Made by a program: the position numbers and the translations under genes. From Smittium mucronatum (lineage: Eukaryota > Kickxellomycota > Harpellomycetes > Harpellales > Legeriomycetaceae), in assembly GCA_001953115.1 (NCBI GenBank), contig LSSL01000660.1, positions 1 to 15,115 on the forward strand: a stretch of DNA of 15,115 nt, read 5' to 3'. Of this stretch, positions 1 to 8,532 are shown one piece after another (positions within the stretch are counted from its first letter, which is position 1; the number at the start of each line of letters is the position of its first letter). The notes below the pieces were generated by a model. It worked only from the letters and a program-made list of their open reading frames with translations. It was not told the origin of the DNA and did no database searches.

Positions 1-80
1 TTAGTTTAGTTTTTAATGACGTTATCTTATAATAAAATTCCGTGATACAAAAAAAAAACGCTAGAATATACTTTCTTAAT

Positions 81-97
81 TTCTTTATGACGTAGCA
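81..97. repeat. Direct repeat copy 1 (partner at 1039-1055)
   Basis: The 17-base word TTCTTTATGACGTAGCA matches 1039-1055 at 16 of 17 positions. Weaker similarity extends outwards: both copies are preceded by a GTGA..CAAA.AAAAA-like run and followed by ATTTAT and a TCCTA/TCTA word. An AATAAAATTC word lies 50 bases (31-40) and 68 bases (971-980) before the two copies. This suggests two old diverged copies of a roughly 100-bp unit rather than a chance match, but the family is unknown. Confidence 0.35.
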
Positions 98-1038
98 CTA
101 TATTTATAAATCCTACATAGTCCAAAGTATTAATATTTATTGAAAATCAAAGTCTCTAAAAAATCACCAACCAAAGACTAAACGTTTTTGTTTTTTTAAA
201 GAATGAATTTTTACTGTGATAAGACGGGAAAATCTGTAAAAACTATGGGGGTTTTTAAGTTTCATTCCATTTATTTCACTATTTATTCATTAGAATTTTT
301 ATGCATGGATTCTTTGAAAAAATGCATTTAATGTTATCTATTTTGCATTTCGATTTGAGAATACCCTAATTTTTTAGATCAGTTTTTTTGAAGAATCTGC
401 TTTTAAATCATTAAATCATTAAATTTTTAATAATTTGAATTATAAAATATGTGCAATTGAGCGGATTTTACTGCAGTCAAACCTTTATGTATAGTAGAAT
501 TTGCAGCGATGGTTAGATTCTTGACATTTTTTTTTACAAAACTACTGATGAAAAATAATATTAAAAATGTTTGTTTTTTTAGGTCATCTCAACACAAAAA
601 AAATCGATTAATAATATGACTTTAGTAAAAAAAAATGATGGGTGAAAATGTACTTATACGGTATATGACCATTTTTTAGTTGAAGTGAAGTCGAACTTTT
701 TTGTGATGATTGGCCATAATTATGGAGAAGGAAAAATGTTTGTATTAGAATTTTGTTACTAAGCTATTAATAATCTTAGACAATGCTCCAATTTGTTGTG
801 ATTATAAATAAAATTTTCTTTTCAAAATTCGATTTTTTTAGGAAATAATCTTGCCTATGAAAGGAATAAAAGGTCTCAAAATCATGCCTTTATTTTTAGC
901 CAATGACATTAAAAACGTTAGAAATCGAAGAAAATATTACATTTAATTGGTGACAAATTTTCTATTCCAAAATAAAATTCTATAATATTAACAAATAGGA
1001 TCAATAATAGTGAGCCAAAGAAAAATACATGTTGAATT

Positions 1039-1055
1039 TTCTTTATTACGTAGCA
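1039..1055. repeat. Direct repeat copy 2 (partner at 81-97)
   Basis: The word TTCTTTATTACGTAGCA differs by one base from 81-97 and lies in the same orientation about 958 bp away. Flanking similarity is weak and interrupted by small gaps. It may be a fossil of a dispersed repeat. Confidence 0.35.
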
Positions 1056-1190
1056 AAAGATTTATTTGAGTCTATTATGTAAAACTAAAATTATTGGGCT
1101 ATTTGGCAGGTTTTAAATAATCAAAAACACAATATACATTATTATATCTAAATTTATTCGCTTAGAATCAATATGTTTTTTTTTGCCTAA

Positions 1191-1250
1191 ATTGACAGGT
1201 TTTGAGTCAAACTGACCGCTTTTGATTCAAATTGGCTGCTTTTTATCAGC
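1191..1250. repeat. Imperfect 20-bp tandem repeat, three units
   Basis: Three consecutive 20-base units begin at 1191, 1211 and 1231: ATTGACAGGTTTTGAGTCAA, ACTGACCGCTTTTGATTCAA and ATTGGCTGCTTTTTATCAGC. Units 1 and 2 agree at 16 of 20 positions, and units 2 and 3 at about 12 of 20. The frame is exactly 20 with no gaps. It looks like a short, decayed minisatellite. No function can be read from it. Confidence 0.5.
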
Positions 1251-1709
1251 TAATGAAAAAATAATGATCGCGAAAATTATATTGTTAAATATTAGCTATA
1301 AAAGAGTAAAAAAGAGTAAGTATTATCCAACGAATTGTAAAACCTATGCTTATCCCTGTACTACACAATTATTCGGGCATTTTCCATCTCACAATCGTCA
1401 CTTATATACAAATTTGACCAATAAAAATGTACTAATTTTGATCAAAAATCTTTTAAAATTTTGTTTACTAAAAAGTTATCCAAATTTGAAAACATTGTTT
1501 AAAAGCAGGCTATTTATTAGGCCAATTAAATAGTGGATCATAAACAAAAAAGTGTTTTTTGATTCATAATTTGATAACAATTAACACGAAGTCGACACAT
1601 CAATGGATTTATCTTATCATTGATCATTGTGGTGCCTGGATTGTAAAAAAAACCTAACATGAACTGCACTGAATCACGTCAAGTGCGTATTCTTTTTAAA
1701 GACGGTTCT

Positions 1710-1880
1710 TTAACCCTTTCAGGGCCGATGGTGCGAAAATGGCTTTCATTTTTTGTTTAAGGCTACCATTTAAAAAATGATGCTTATACATTGTTGGGTA
1801 AATCAGGAGATCTAGCCAATTGAAATCATTAATATACACAAATAGGAGTGGGGTAATATTTCGGGCCTGGAAAGGGTTAA
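1710..1880. mobile_element. piggyBac-like MITE with TTAA target-site duplication
   Basis: The element is bounded on both sides by TTAA (1710-1713 and 1877-1880), the target duplicated by piggyBac-superfamily transposases. Just inside are terminal inverted repeats: the left end reads CCCTTTCAGGGCC (1714-1726) and the reverse complement of the right end reads CCCTTTCCAGGCCC (1863-1876), so they match apart from a one-base shift. A CCC/GGG terminus next to TTAA is typical of this superfamily. The body between the TTAAs is only 163 bp and codes for nothing, so this is a non-autonomous miniature element that would need a transposase supplied elsewhere. Beyond the ends the arms do not pair. It lies about 370 bp upstream of the transporter start. 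A chance inverted repeat is less likely because the TTAA and the 13-14-base ends coincide. Confidence 0.7.
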
Positions 1881-1941
1881 ATTACAGGCTTGAGGCTGAG
1901 GTTCAATGGGTATTTTAGAATTTGCTTAGTTTATTAGCCGA

Positions 1942-1967
1942 TTTCCTTTTCCTTTTTCTTTTTCTTC
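1942..1967. repeat. Polypyrimidine tract
   Basis: There are 26 uninterrupted pyrimidines (C and T only) built from CTTTT/CTTTTT-like units. On the minus strand the same bases would read as lysine/glutamate-rich codons followed by two stops. Such tracts upstream of a gene can exclude nucleosomes or form triplex DNA, but nothing here proves a role. Confidence 0.5.
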
Positions 1968-1970
1968 GTA

Positions 1971-2005
1971 GAATATAGGCGGTAATTTGTACGCCTACCT
2001 TATTC
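1971..2005. repeat. Inverted repeat (interrupted hairpin)
   Basis: TAGGCG (1976-1981) pairs with CGCCTA (1992-1997) across a 10-base loop. An outer pair, GAATA (1971-1975) with TATTC (2001-2005), extends the stem past a three-base bulge. The cytosine and guanine content of the core stands out in this AT-rich flank. It sits next to the polypyrimidine tract and about 245 bp before the transporter ATG. It could be a transcript hairpin or a relic of a transposon end. Confidence 0.35.
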
Positions 2006-2031
2006 TGCCTTTTTTTGGAGTTTTCGATGAT

Positions 2032-2133
2032 TTAACAATGCTTTATTACATCCAAAAAGTTTCTTAAAGCCTCCAATTTTTCATCAGATGATTTCTTATC
2101 ATTCTTGGATTTTTTATGCTTCGAAATTTCGGA
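2032..2133 (-). pseudogene. Possible C-terminal remnant of a lysine-rich protein
   Basis: On the minus strand a 33-codon open stretch runs from just after a TGA (2134-2136) to a TAA (2032-2034). It reads as a basic, hydrophilic segment (K-H-K-K-S-K-N-D-K-K-S-S-D-E-K) followed by an amphipathic L-E-A-L-R-N-F-L-D-V-I-K-H-C end. It has no methionine start. The charged composition and the helix-like ending look more like real protein than the surrounding AT-rich noise, so it may be the last exon or a surviving tail of a decayed gene. Length alone is not significant, and no second fragment in the expected order was identified upstream on the minus strand. The family is not recognised. Confidence 0.18.
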
Positions 2134-2194
2134 TCATTGTACACAAAACTTTTTTTACGATTCCGATTAACTATTTAGAAAAAACCTGAACTGA

Positions 2195-2200
2195 TATATT
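2195..2200 (+). promoter_or_regulatory. Weak TATA-like box before the transporter gene
   Basis: TATATT lies about 47 bases before the ATG at 2247, within an otherwise mixed sequence. It is the only TATA-like word in the last 100 bases before the gene. In this AT-rich setting the match has little weight, and the transcription start cannot be located. Confidence 0.15.
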
Positions 2201-2246
2201 CGCCAGAAATTACGATATTTTTACTCAGAAAAATAATATTTCTTAA

Positions 2247-3587
2247 ATGGCTTTCAAATTCAAAAGAGGATTTCTCGCGAAATCTAAAACTCAGATTGTA
2301 TTAATCGGGATAATATTTCTTTGCCTTCCAGGGATGTACAATGCTCTTAATTCAATGGGCGGAGGGGGTCAGGTGGACTCTTCTACTGCCTCATCAGCTA
2401 ACACTGCTATCTACGCATTGCTTGCCATATTTGGAATCTTGGGCGCTGCGGTAATTAATCAAGCTGGTGTTCGCATGACTATATTCTTTGGTGGTCTCAC
2501 TTTCTCACTTTATACTCTTTCATATGTTTACTATAACAAAACTGGAAAATCTTTCTTCACTATACTCTCAGGTGCCATATTGGGTATTGGTGCTGGAATA
2601 GCATGGACTGGACAAGGTATGATTATGACATCCTACCCAATTGAAAAGGAAAAAGGAAATTTCATATCGATATTTTGGATTATATTTAGTCTCGGGGGCG
2701 TTATAGGAAGTGCCATTCCATTAATAGTGGGCTTAGGCGATAAACCCCTACCAGATTCTGGATATATAGCATTTGCTGCAATTCAGATATTGGGCTCATT
2801 TCTTTGTCTAGTGCTAGTTCCCCCCACAAAAGTTATTAAAACAGATGGCACTACCGTAGAGATTCAAAGCAAGATTGACATTAAGGAGGAAATATTTCAA
2901 CTGGTTTTACTGTTCAAAAACAAAATTATGCTTGTTTTTATCCCAATCATGTTCGCATCTAATTTTTACAACTCCTTTATTTTCAACATATTTAATCTGA
3001 CAAATTTCACCTCAGATTCACGTGGCTTCAACAATTTAATATTTTATATATTTGAAATCATTGGTGCATTTTTAATATCAAAGATCCTTGATATGAAAAC
3101 AACTAGGCGTCGCAGAGCTTACATATCATCCTTGATAGTTTATTTGATCGTAAATATTTTGTGGATACTTATTTTCTTCCAGCAAAGAAGATTTGATGCT
3201 TTGAAAAAAGATCCAGAGTTTACTTTGTATAACTATAAATCCACCGGCTCAAAGTACGTTTACCCATGCATTCTCTATGCTATGCTTGGAACCATGGATG
3301 CGATTTTTCAAAGTTATGCTTATTGGATGGTTGGTTCACTCAGCAACAATTCCACTGTTTTATCTCGCTATGTTGGTTTCTTCAAATTCATTCAGAGTAT
3401 TGGTTCATGTGTCTCCTATGCAATAGATGCATCAGGTGTTTCCTCACTTACCCAATTTATTATAAACTGGGTATTGATAATCACCATCCTCCCCAGTATG
3501 GCTTATTTGTGCTCAAAAACCGTAGAAACTTTTGAAACGACGGCTGATAAATGCGATGTTGAAATCTCATCGTCCTCATCGAAATAG
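2247..3587 (+). CDS. UNC93-like major facilitator superfamily membrane protein (fungal type)
   Basis: This is a predicted polytopic transporter-like protein of 446 residues with about twelve membrane segments: roughly 14-36, 51-74, 77-97, 103-127, 139-163, 172-193, 227-250, 261-281, 291-312, 338-360, 374-393 and 403-422. Family-like blocks are P28-G29-M30-Y-N-A-L-N with G-G-G-G-Q (38-42), W120-T-G-Q-G with T-S-Y-P (128-131), the K-G-N-F-I-S-I-F-W stretch (136-144), and D351-A-I-F-Q-S-Y-A-Y-W360. The basic cluster R287-R290 between segments 8 and 9 is where MFS proteins carry their motif-A-like loop. The central loop 194-226 is hydrophilic. NXS/T sequons occur at N97, N253, N367 and N368. The start is firm: the three bases before the ATG are an in-frame TAA. 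The frame is continuous, with no intron or frameshift, and the length suits the family. Three CTG codons (residues 219, 222, 251) fall in hydrophobic positions, which favours leucine. UNC-93 of animals regulates a potassium channel; substrates of the fungal-type proteins are not established, so no substrate is assigned. It has no gene neighbour in this window. Confidence 0.92.
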   Translation: MAFKFKRGFLAKSKTQIVLIGIIFLCLPGMYNALNSMGGGGQVDSSTASSANTAIYALLAIFGILGAAVINQAGVRMTIFFGGLTFSLYTLSYVYYNKTGKSFFTILSGAILGIGAGIAWTGQGMIMTSYPIEKEKGNFISIFWIIFSLGGVIGSAIPLIVGLGDKPLPDSGYIAFAAIQILGSFLCLVLVPPTKVIKTDGTTVEIQSKIDIKEEIFQLVLLFKNKIMLVFIPIMFASNFYNSFIFNIFNLTNFTSDSRGFNNLIFYIFEIIGAFLISKILDMKTTRRRRAYISSLIVYLIVNILWILIFFQQRRFDALKKDPEFTLYNYKSTGSKYVYPCILYAMLGTMDAIFQSYAYWMVGSLSNNSTVLSRYVGFFKFIQSIGSCVSYAIDASGVSSLTQFIINWVLIITILPSMAYLCSKTVETFETTADKCDVEISSSSSK

Positions 3588-3713
3588 GGTTGATAGTAGT
3601 TAGTATCATACTTAGTAACTTCATACCATCTTCCGCCCCAAAAAAAATATTATACTCTAGTACATCTGTCGGAAAACTAAATTTGATTGCTATGTAAAAA
3701 ATATTTGTTGGAA

Positions 3714-3792
3714 AATAAATATAAGGTTTTTGTGACTTATATGTATGTATAATTCTTATTATCACTAATTCCATCCCACCTAAATAAATAAA
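3714..3792 (+). terminator. Probable cleavage and polyadenylation region of the transporter gene
   Basis: After the TAG at 3585-3587 come an AATAAA (3714-3719), a TATATGTATGTATAA run (3738-3752) that resembles the yeast TATGTA-type efficiency element, and overlapping AATAAA words (3783-3788 and 3787-3792). The order efficiency element, then A-rich positioning element, then mixed sequence matches fungal 3' ends. It would give a 3' untranslated region of about 130-230 bases. AT-rich DNA produces such words by chance, so the exact site is uncertain. Confidence 0.4.
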
Positions 3793-4243
3793 TTCGCTGG
3801 AATAAACCCATTATTTCTACATTTTTCAACCATTTCTGAAGTCTCTCTATAACTAGAATGTCATCCTAAGTTATATTTGGTTCAATTTGTTTGTGACAAA
3901 TAGATTCTTATTCCCATTGAAAGTTCCACTCCATAACCCCTAAAAAAAATATAGGATTTAATCAATCCATAAACATTGTAGACTGAAATTAGATTTGAAC
4001 AAATGATAATAATTATATCAAAAAGCTATTTTCCAACTTTATTAAGCTTGTTTTTGGTGAAAAGCATTTGGAAAATTCAATATTTTATATATTTTCTTCA
4101 TTTTTTAGTATTTTTTAAAAATGGTTATCAACCAAAAACCACATACCTGTAAATTACACATTTGACATTAAATATATCCATCAATTAAAAAAAACTTAAC
4201 CATATTTTTCCCACAAACAATATCTGTCATTGAATATCTAATA

Positions 4244-4274
4244 GTGGCTACTAATCCAGTTTCCAGTAGCTCAC
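4244..4274. repeat. Inverted repeat (hairpin) downstream of the transporter gene
   Basis: GTGGCTACT (4244-4252) pairs with AGTAGCTCAC (4265-4274) across a 12-base loop, with a single bulged base. The stem carries several G:C pairs in a strongly AT-rich setting, so it would be a fairly stable hairpin if transcribed. It lies about 650 bases past the stop codon, probably beyond the mRNA end. No flanking box of a known small RNA class was found. Confidence 0.4.
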
Positions 4275-5106
4275 CAGATGGAAAAACATACTATATTTAT
4301 ATCGATGAGTTTTAAATTAGCCTCTTATGTGCTCTGTTGATAATTAAACATCTTTGAATCAACTTAAGTATCTTTTTCCATGATGATGGTGTTTGGTGGT
4401 AAACTGGAGATATATATTTATTTATTTTTTGGAATTTCATTAAAATATAATGTCGATAGATGCTTCACTAAATATTTTTTTCAAAAAGTATAATAAAAGG
4501 CAAAATCGGTTTCTTTATAGATCTAGCAGTTGTGCCATGAACTAAATGGCTGGAATTATATCTACCAGATGTAACTCAGTTAATTGGAACGACTTTATAA
4601 ATTTAATATATAATTTTTTGAATATATAACATTATAAAAATTTTCACAAAAATAGAAGCAGAATCAATATTATGTATCCAAATCCATCCAATTAGTTATT
4701 TTATTAATCAAAAACAGTATTAATAAAAAATAAATATTTAACTGCGTTTTTGAATTTATTAATATGATTTAAATAAAAGAATGTGCTTATCTATAAGAGT
4801 TCTAACGAATGTTTACTAAATCCAGAAAATATACCAATTAGAACCCACTTCTTTTTTTATAAAAGTATAGAAAATATAATATATATTAAGTTCAATATAA
4901 ATTGCAAATTTCGGATTTATTTTCCTCGAGGAAAGATTATATGCATTTATAACGCAAACAAAACGAACGATTATAAGAAATTTGTTTATTTATAGTAAAA
5001 GGCGTTTTACCTTTGAGTAGAAGTTATTAAATTGTTATTTTTTTACAATTTTAAAAGACTGGGAATAAATTTGAAATCCTAAAATTTGTTAAAACGTTAA
5101 TAATTG

Positions 5107-5175
5107 ATAACAAACCCTGAAAGCCCCGAGAAAAATTCTATTAACTCCCTTGTCGCCAGTGGGCCATTTTGTGAT
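5107..5175. other. GC-richer island, possible fossil of a TTAA-type element
   Basis: This patch reaches about 40% G+C between much poorer flanks. On the minus strand 5115-5123 reads CTTTCAGGG, the same nine bases as inside the left end of the miniature element at 1710. At 5141-5144 a TTAA is followed by CTCCCTTGTCGCCAGTGGGC, which has the look of a piggyBac-like terminus. No matching second end was found in the window, so only a broken copy could be present. The link is suggestive only. Confidence 0.2.
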
Positions 5176-5388
5176 ATTTACATAGCCAATATTTATGTTA
5201 CATTTATTTTCAATTAAAAAATCAAAACTCTATCAGACAACTTGTTGGAGTTGGCAAATTTATTTTTATAAATTTAGCAAATCCGAGTACATAACATACA
5301 CGGAAACAAAAAAGCTAAGTACCATGAAAAAAAAAATTCACTTTTTCATTGTTTATAAAACAAATAACTGCTCTCTAAAGTTGTAATC

Positions 5389-5400
5389 GTGATAAATAAA
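5389..5400 (+). repeat. GTGATAAATAAA motif, copy 1
   Basis: This is the first of three identical 12-base words in the desert (others at 6985 and 11564), all on the plus strand. It contains the shorter GATAAATAAA found five times. It may be a binding site or the remnant of a dispersed repeat. Confidence 0.3.
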
Positions 5401-5631
5401 AAATGATGCTGCTTTTAGGAAATAAATCGTTAAATGGGAATTTATTCCGGAAGTTGTCTATAGTTTTATTATCCATGATGAAAAAATATTACAAACTTAT
5501 TTCTTTAATGGAAAAATTGCGCCTGTAAATATTAAATTTATATTTCGGATTAAGAATCAGATAAATTTAATCCAAAGTAATTCTTAAGTCTTCTTGGTAT
5601 AGAAATATTATTCGTTGTGGTAATTTTACAA

Positions 5632-5702
5632 GGGGAAGTTCAGAACCTGCATCTATCCCTGCAGTTCATTAATATTAAAACAAGACTCCCCAATTTAATA
5701 TT
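5632..5702. repeat. Compact structured island with two adjacent inverted repeats
   Basis: GAACCTGCA (5643-5651) pairs with TGCAGTTC (5660-5667) with one bulged C and an 8-base loop. Immediately after, AATATTAAA (5671-5679) pairs perfectly with TTTAATATT (5694-5702) across 14 bases. In addition GGGGA (5632-5636) could pair with TCCCC (5687-5691), which lies in the second loop and would make an alternative or pseudoknotted fold. The patch is GC-richer than its surroundings. It could be a small structured RNA, a protein-binding cruciform or a relic of a transposon end. No known RNA family was recognised. Confidence 0.35.
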
Positions 5703-6984
5703 TATAGTAAATGTAAAAAGTATAGGAATAACTTAGAAATGGAGTTAAACTTTTCTTTGATATAAGCGCAGTATAAATCTAACATTTTCTAAAAAAAATT
5801 CTTTTCAGAGGAAATTTATTTTATAATAGATACTTATAAAAAAAATTAAAAAGGGATAATTCTTTCCAAAAAAAAATTACAAAACTATCATCTGTCTCTC
5901 TAGCAGGTCCTTATCTCAAGAAAATTTGTTCAAGAGAAAAAAAAATCTTTCCAGTATAAAAAAAATCATAAGAAAGGCAAAGGCAAATAGGTGCATTATA
6001 CATAGGGAATTTATAAAATATTAGATAATAACAAAATGTAGAGCTTAAATAAAGCCAAGTTTTTTTTTGGGTTTAATTAGTTTTGCTGTATTAAGGGCAA
6101 ATTTCATTTGTACATATTATTCGCTTGATTTCGAGGTTGATAAAAAAATAATAATTCGAATATATGAAAAGATTAACTTGATTCTCTTTTTATTTTATTT
6201 TTTTATTCTGTTCTAAATCGCGAACATTAGTGGAAGAATTAGTCACTATTTAATTTCGAAAATTTATTGATTTAAATAATAAAGAGAAAAGGTGTTAAAT
6301 TCCGTATTTAAAGTTAAAATTTTTGATTATCAATGATGTGCTCATTAATCCGATTTTTTACCAAATATAAATTATAATTATAATTTTTCACTTTTTTTTA
6401 TTTAAAATTATTTTAATATATCCTTAAATTCATCGCTTTTGGACTATATTTTGGCTTTCAAAAATAAATTCTCATTAAAATGTAACCTCATAAAGCTCTT
6501 TTTTTCTTGTAAATTTTTATGAAATAGATCTGGCTTCCACAATATATTTATGAAATTTCTGAAAAAAATTTCAAATAGGGATAAAATAAAATATGTTATA
6601 ATTAATCAAAATTTATCAAGGAGAAAATATTTAGATAATAAATAACGCAAAAATTGCCATTTTAATTAAATTCTTTAAATTTAATTATATTTATATATTT
6701 AAAATTTAAAAATGAGTGCAAAACTCGCATTTTATTTTTTAAAACTAAAAAGTATAAAATTTTACGCCATTTACAGATCATTTTTTTTAATCATTATTTT
6801 TAAATCCGCATTTTTCAGCAAAAAATATTTTAATAAATTTTATTTTTACAGTATCCCATTCTATATATTAAACGATTTAAAATTATTTTACTTCGATTAA
6901 ATTCAAACCACTTTTAACTTTTTTTATTTAAACTTAATTATTTCATAAAAGTAGGGATTTTTCGCAAATTTTAAATTCACTTTT

Positions 6985-6996
6985 GTGATAAATAAA
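6985..6996 (+). repeat. GTGATAAATAAA motif, copy 2
   Basis: Identical to copies at 5389 and 11564. Six bases after the word comes AATTATT, at the same offset as in copy 3, which hints that the shared unit is longer than the 12-base core. Confidence 0.3.
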
Positions 6997-8242
6997 ATAT
7001 TTAATTATTGAGCTTTTTAATTAAATAATTCAAAAAAAAAAATTCTTTTTTTAGTGTGATTTTTGTTTAATCCGCTGAAATAGTTCTAAAAAATGTTAAA
7101 AAGCCAAAAATCGCAAATATTAATTGAACCTGAAAATTAAGACAGAAAAAAAATTTGATCCTAAGAAATTATTTTGGGATTGTTAGCAGAAAACTGTGAT
7201 GTAAGATATTTGAATTTTCTTAAATAAAAATAGATAAATGACTTATCCCTGAATTGAATTATTAAATTTTATAAAGAAATATAAATAACCGTTTAAATAT
7301 TTAGCTTCTTTTTACTAAAATTGGTTTTATTTTCAAACATTTAGGATTTTCTGTTATTATCGGCTTCATAAAACCAAAAAAACGGAAAATATAACCCTAA
7401 CAAACTCCAAGTTTAAATTTGTATTTTTAAAAAATAAAATTAAATAGGTTTATTTTCTGGATAAATAATTCATAGAATAATTCAACATATTCTATTTGTT
7501 TGATTTCAGTAAAAATAAGACTTTGGTGCAATATCCCTTCATTAAAACCAATCAAAAACAAACTTCATCATATAATTAAGCATAAATTGAGATTTTGACC
7601 TAAAAATCTTTTAAAAATGAAAATTAATTATTCTAAGTGTTTTATTTAAAGTAAGCTTATTTTCTTAAACAAAAACAAAATCCCCAGTATACAAATTATA
7701 TTATTAAAATTTTTATATATAATACTTTATGGTTATATTTGGCAAAATATAAATATCAATGGAAATATATCTGTTATTAAATAAATACGAAATGAACACT
7801 AGCCAACTTTTTAATTTAAAAAAATATCGAAAGATCCGGAAAAATCGAATAATTTTGAAATTTTAGTGTTTAAACCCCTTTAAAATAAAAACTTATTATA
7901 TTAACCATGATTATATTTGCGTGAAATTAAATCTTTATAATGTTATTGAAATAATTTAAATTTTGAAGGAGCTGTTAGTCCATTTAAATTTCAACAACCG
8001 AAAAATACACCTACTTTTTGACCACTGAGTAAAACGCTAAGAAATGAGCATAAATTTATGTATTTTGGAAAAAAAATTAAAAAATTAATATGCACTAAAA
8101 ATTTTAATTGTGATAAAATATGGTCGATCCTTTAGGTGAAAAATTTTTTAAGATAATATTCCTGAGATCTTATGAATATATGCCCGCAAAAAACTAGCTA
8201 TATTAATAGAAAAGATATCCTATACAAAATTTAAGACAGCTA

Positions 8243-8270
8243 TATGCATATATATATATATATAATGCAT
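8243..8270. repeat. TA microsatellite flanked by ATGCAT on both sides
   Basis: A TA dinucleotide run is bracketed by ATGCAT words (8244-8249 and 8265-8270), giving a near-perfect palindrome of about 28 bases. AT palindromes of this sort extrude cruciforms easily and are prone to breakage or slippage. Confidence 0.5.
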
Positions 8271-8532
8271 TAAAATAAAATTGTGATAATTTTAAAATTC
8301 AATAAATCACGTATTATACTATAAGTTTGTATTTGTCTATTTTTTAAAATTTATAAAATATATGAAATCTTTATTCAAAAATAATTATAGTTTTTTAGAT
8401 TAAATTGTCTTTTTTTTATAATAATCAATAAAGGATATATTAAAATTAAAATATTTAGTGCTTCTTTAAAATATTATGATGGTTTTTTTTCTAATTTTAA
8501 TTTTTCACATGATATTCAGATACCTTCTAAGA

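Larger units (their letters stand above)
1..1709. other. Upstream noncoding region, no supported gene
   Basis: No reading frame here looks like a protein. The longest (1222-1533, +, ATG only at 1264) resembles nothing I know. Composition is less extreme than in the right half of the window: one hand-counted line at 661-720 is about 32% G+C. The stretch has many T runs, several of which end in TTTTTTTAG (around 576 and 835) and superficially resemble 3' splice sites, but no coding sequence follows them. It contains a diverged direct-repeat pair and a 20-bp tandem array, listed separately. No tRNA or other RNA gene was recognised. Confidence 0.6.

Noticed and set aside
570..850. TTTTTTTAG tracts resembling 3' splice sites
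   Set aside because: No coding sequence follows either tract in any frame, and T runs ending in AG are common in this composition.
1222..1533. 103-codon open frame on the plus strand
   Set aside because: It opens with TTG, and the first ATG is at 1264. The product has no recognisable domain and its composition matches translated AT-rich noise. One such frame in several kilobases is not surprising.
1600..1623. Six-base inverted repeat TCAATG/CATTGA
   Set aside because: Six-base AT-rich arms with a 12-base loop occur frequently by chance and add nothing to the neighbouring element.
3266..3774. Open frames overlapping the 3' part of the transporter on both strands
   Set aside because: They are shadows of the real coding frame or antisense readings that run into the 3' flank, with no protein-like character of their own.
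4560..4600. tRNA-like D-arm word (TAACTCAGTTAATTGGAAC)
   Set aside because: The D stem does not pair, and neither an anticodon stem nor a T-arm GGTTCGA-like box follows at the right distance.
4783..4995. 70-codon open frame
   Set aside because: It begins with GTG, has no recognised similarity and is asparagine/isoleucine/lysine-rich as expected from AT-rich noise.
5195..5386. 63-codon ATG frame
   Set aside because: It has a true ATG but no domain or signal pattern. With stops near 9% of codons in this composition, a few frames of this length are expected in about 20,000 codon positions over six frames.
6712..6900. 62-codon hydrophobic ATG frame
   Set aside because: It is phenylalanine/tyrosine/lysine-rich, as T- and A-rich DNA always reads. 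No family is recognised, and the length is within chance expectation.
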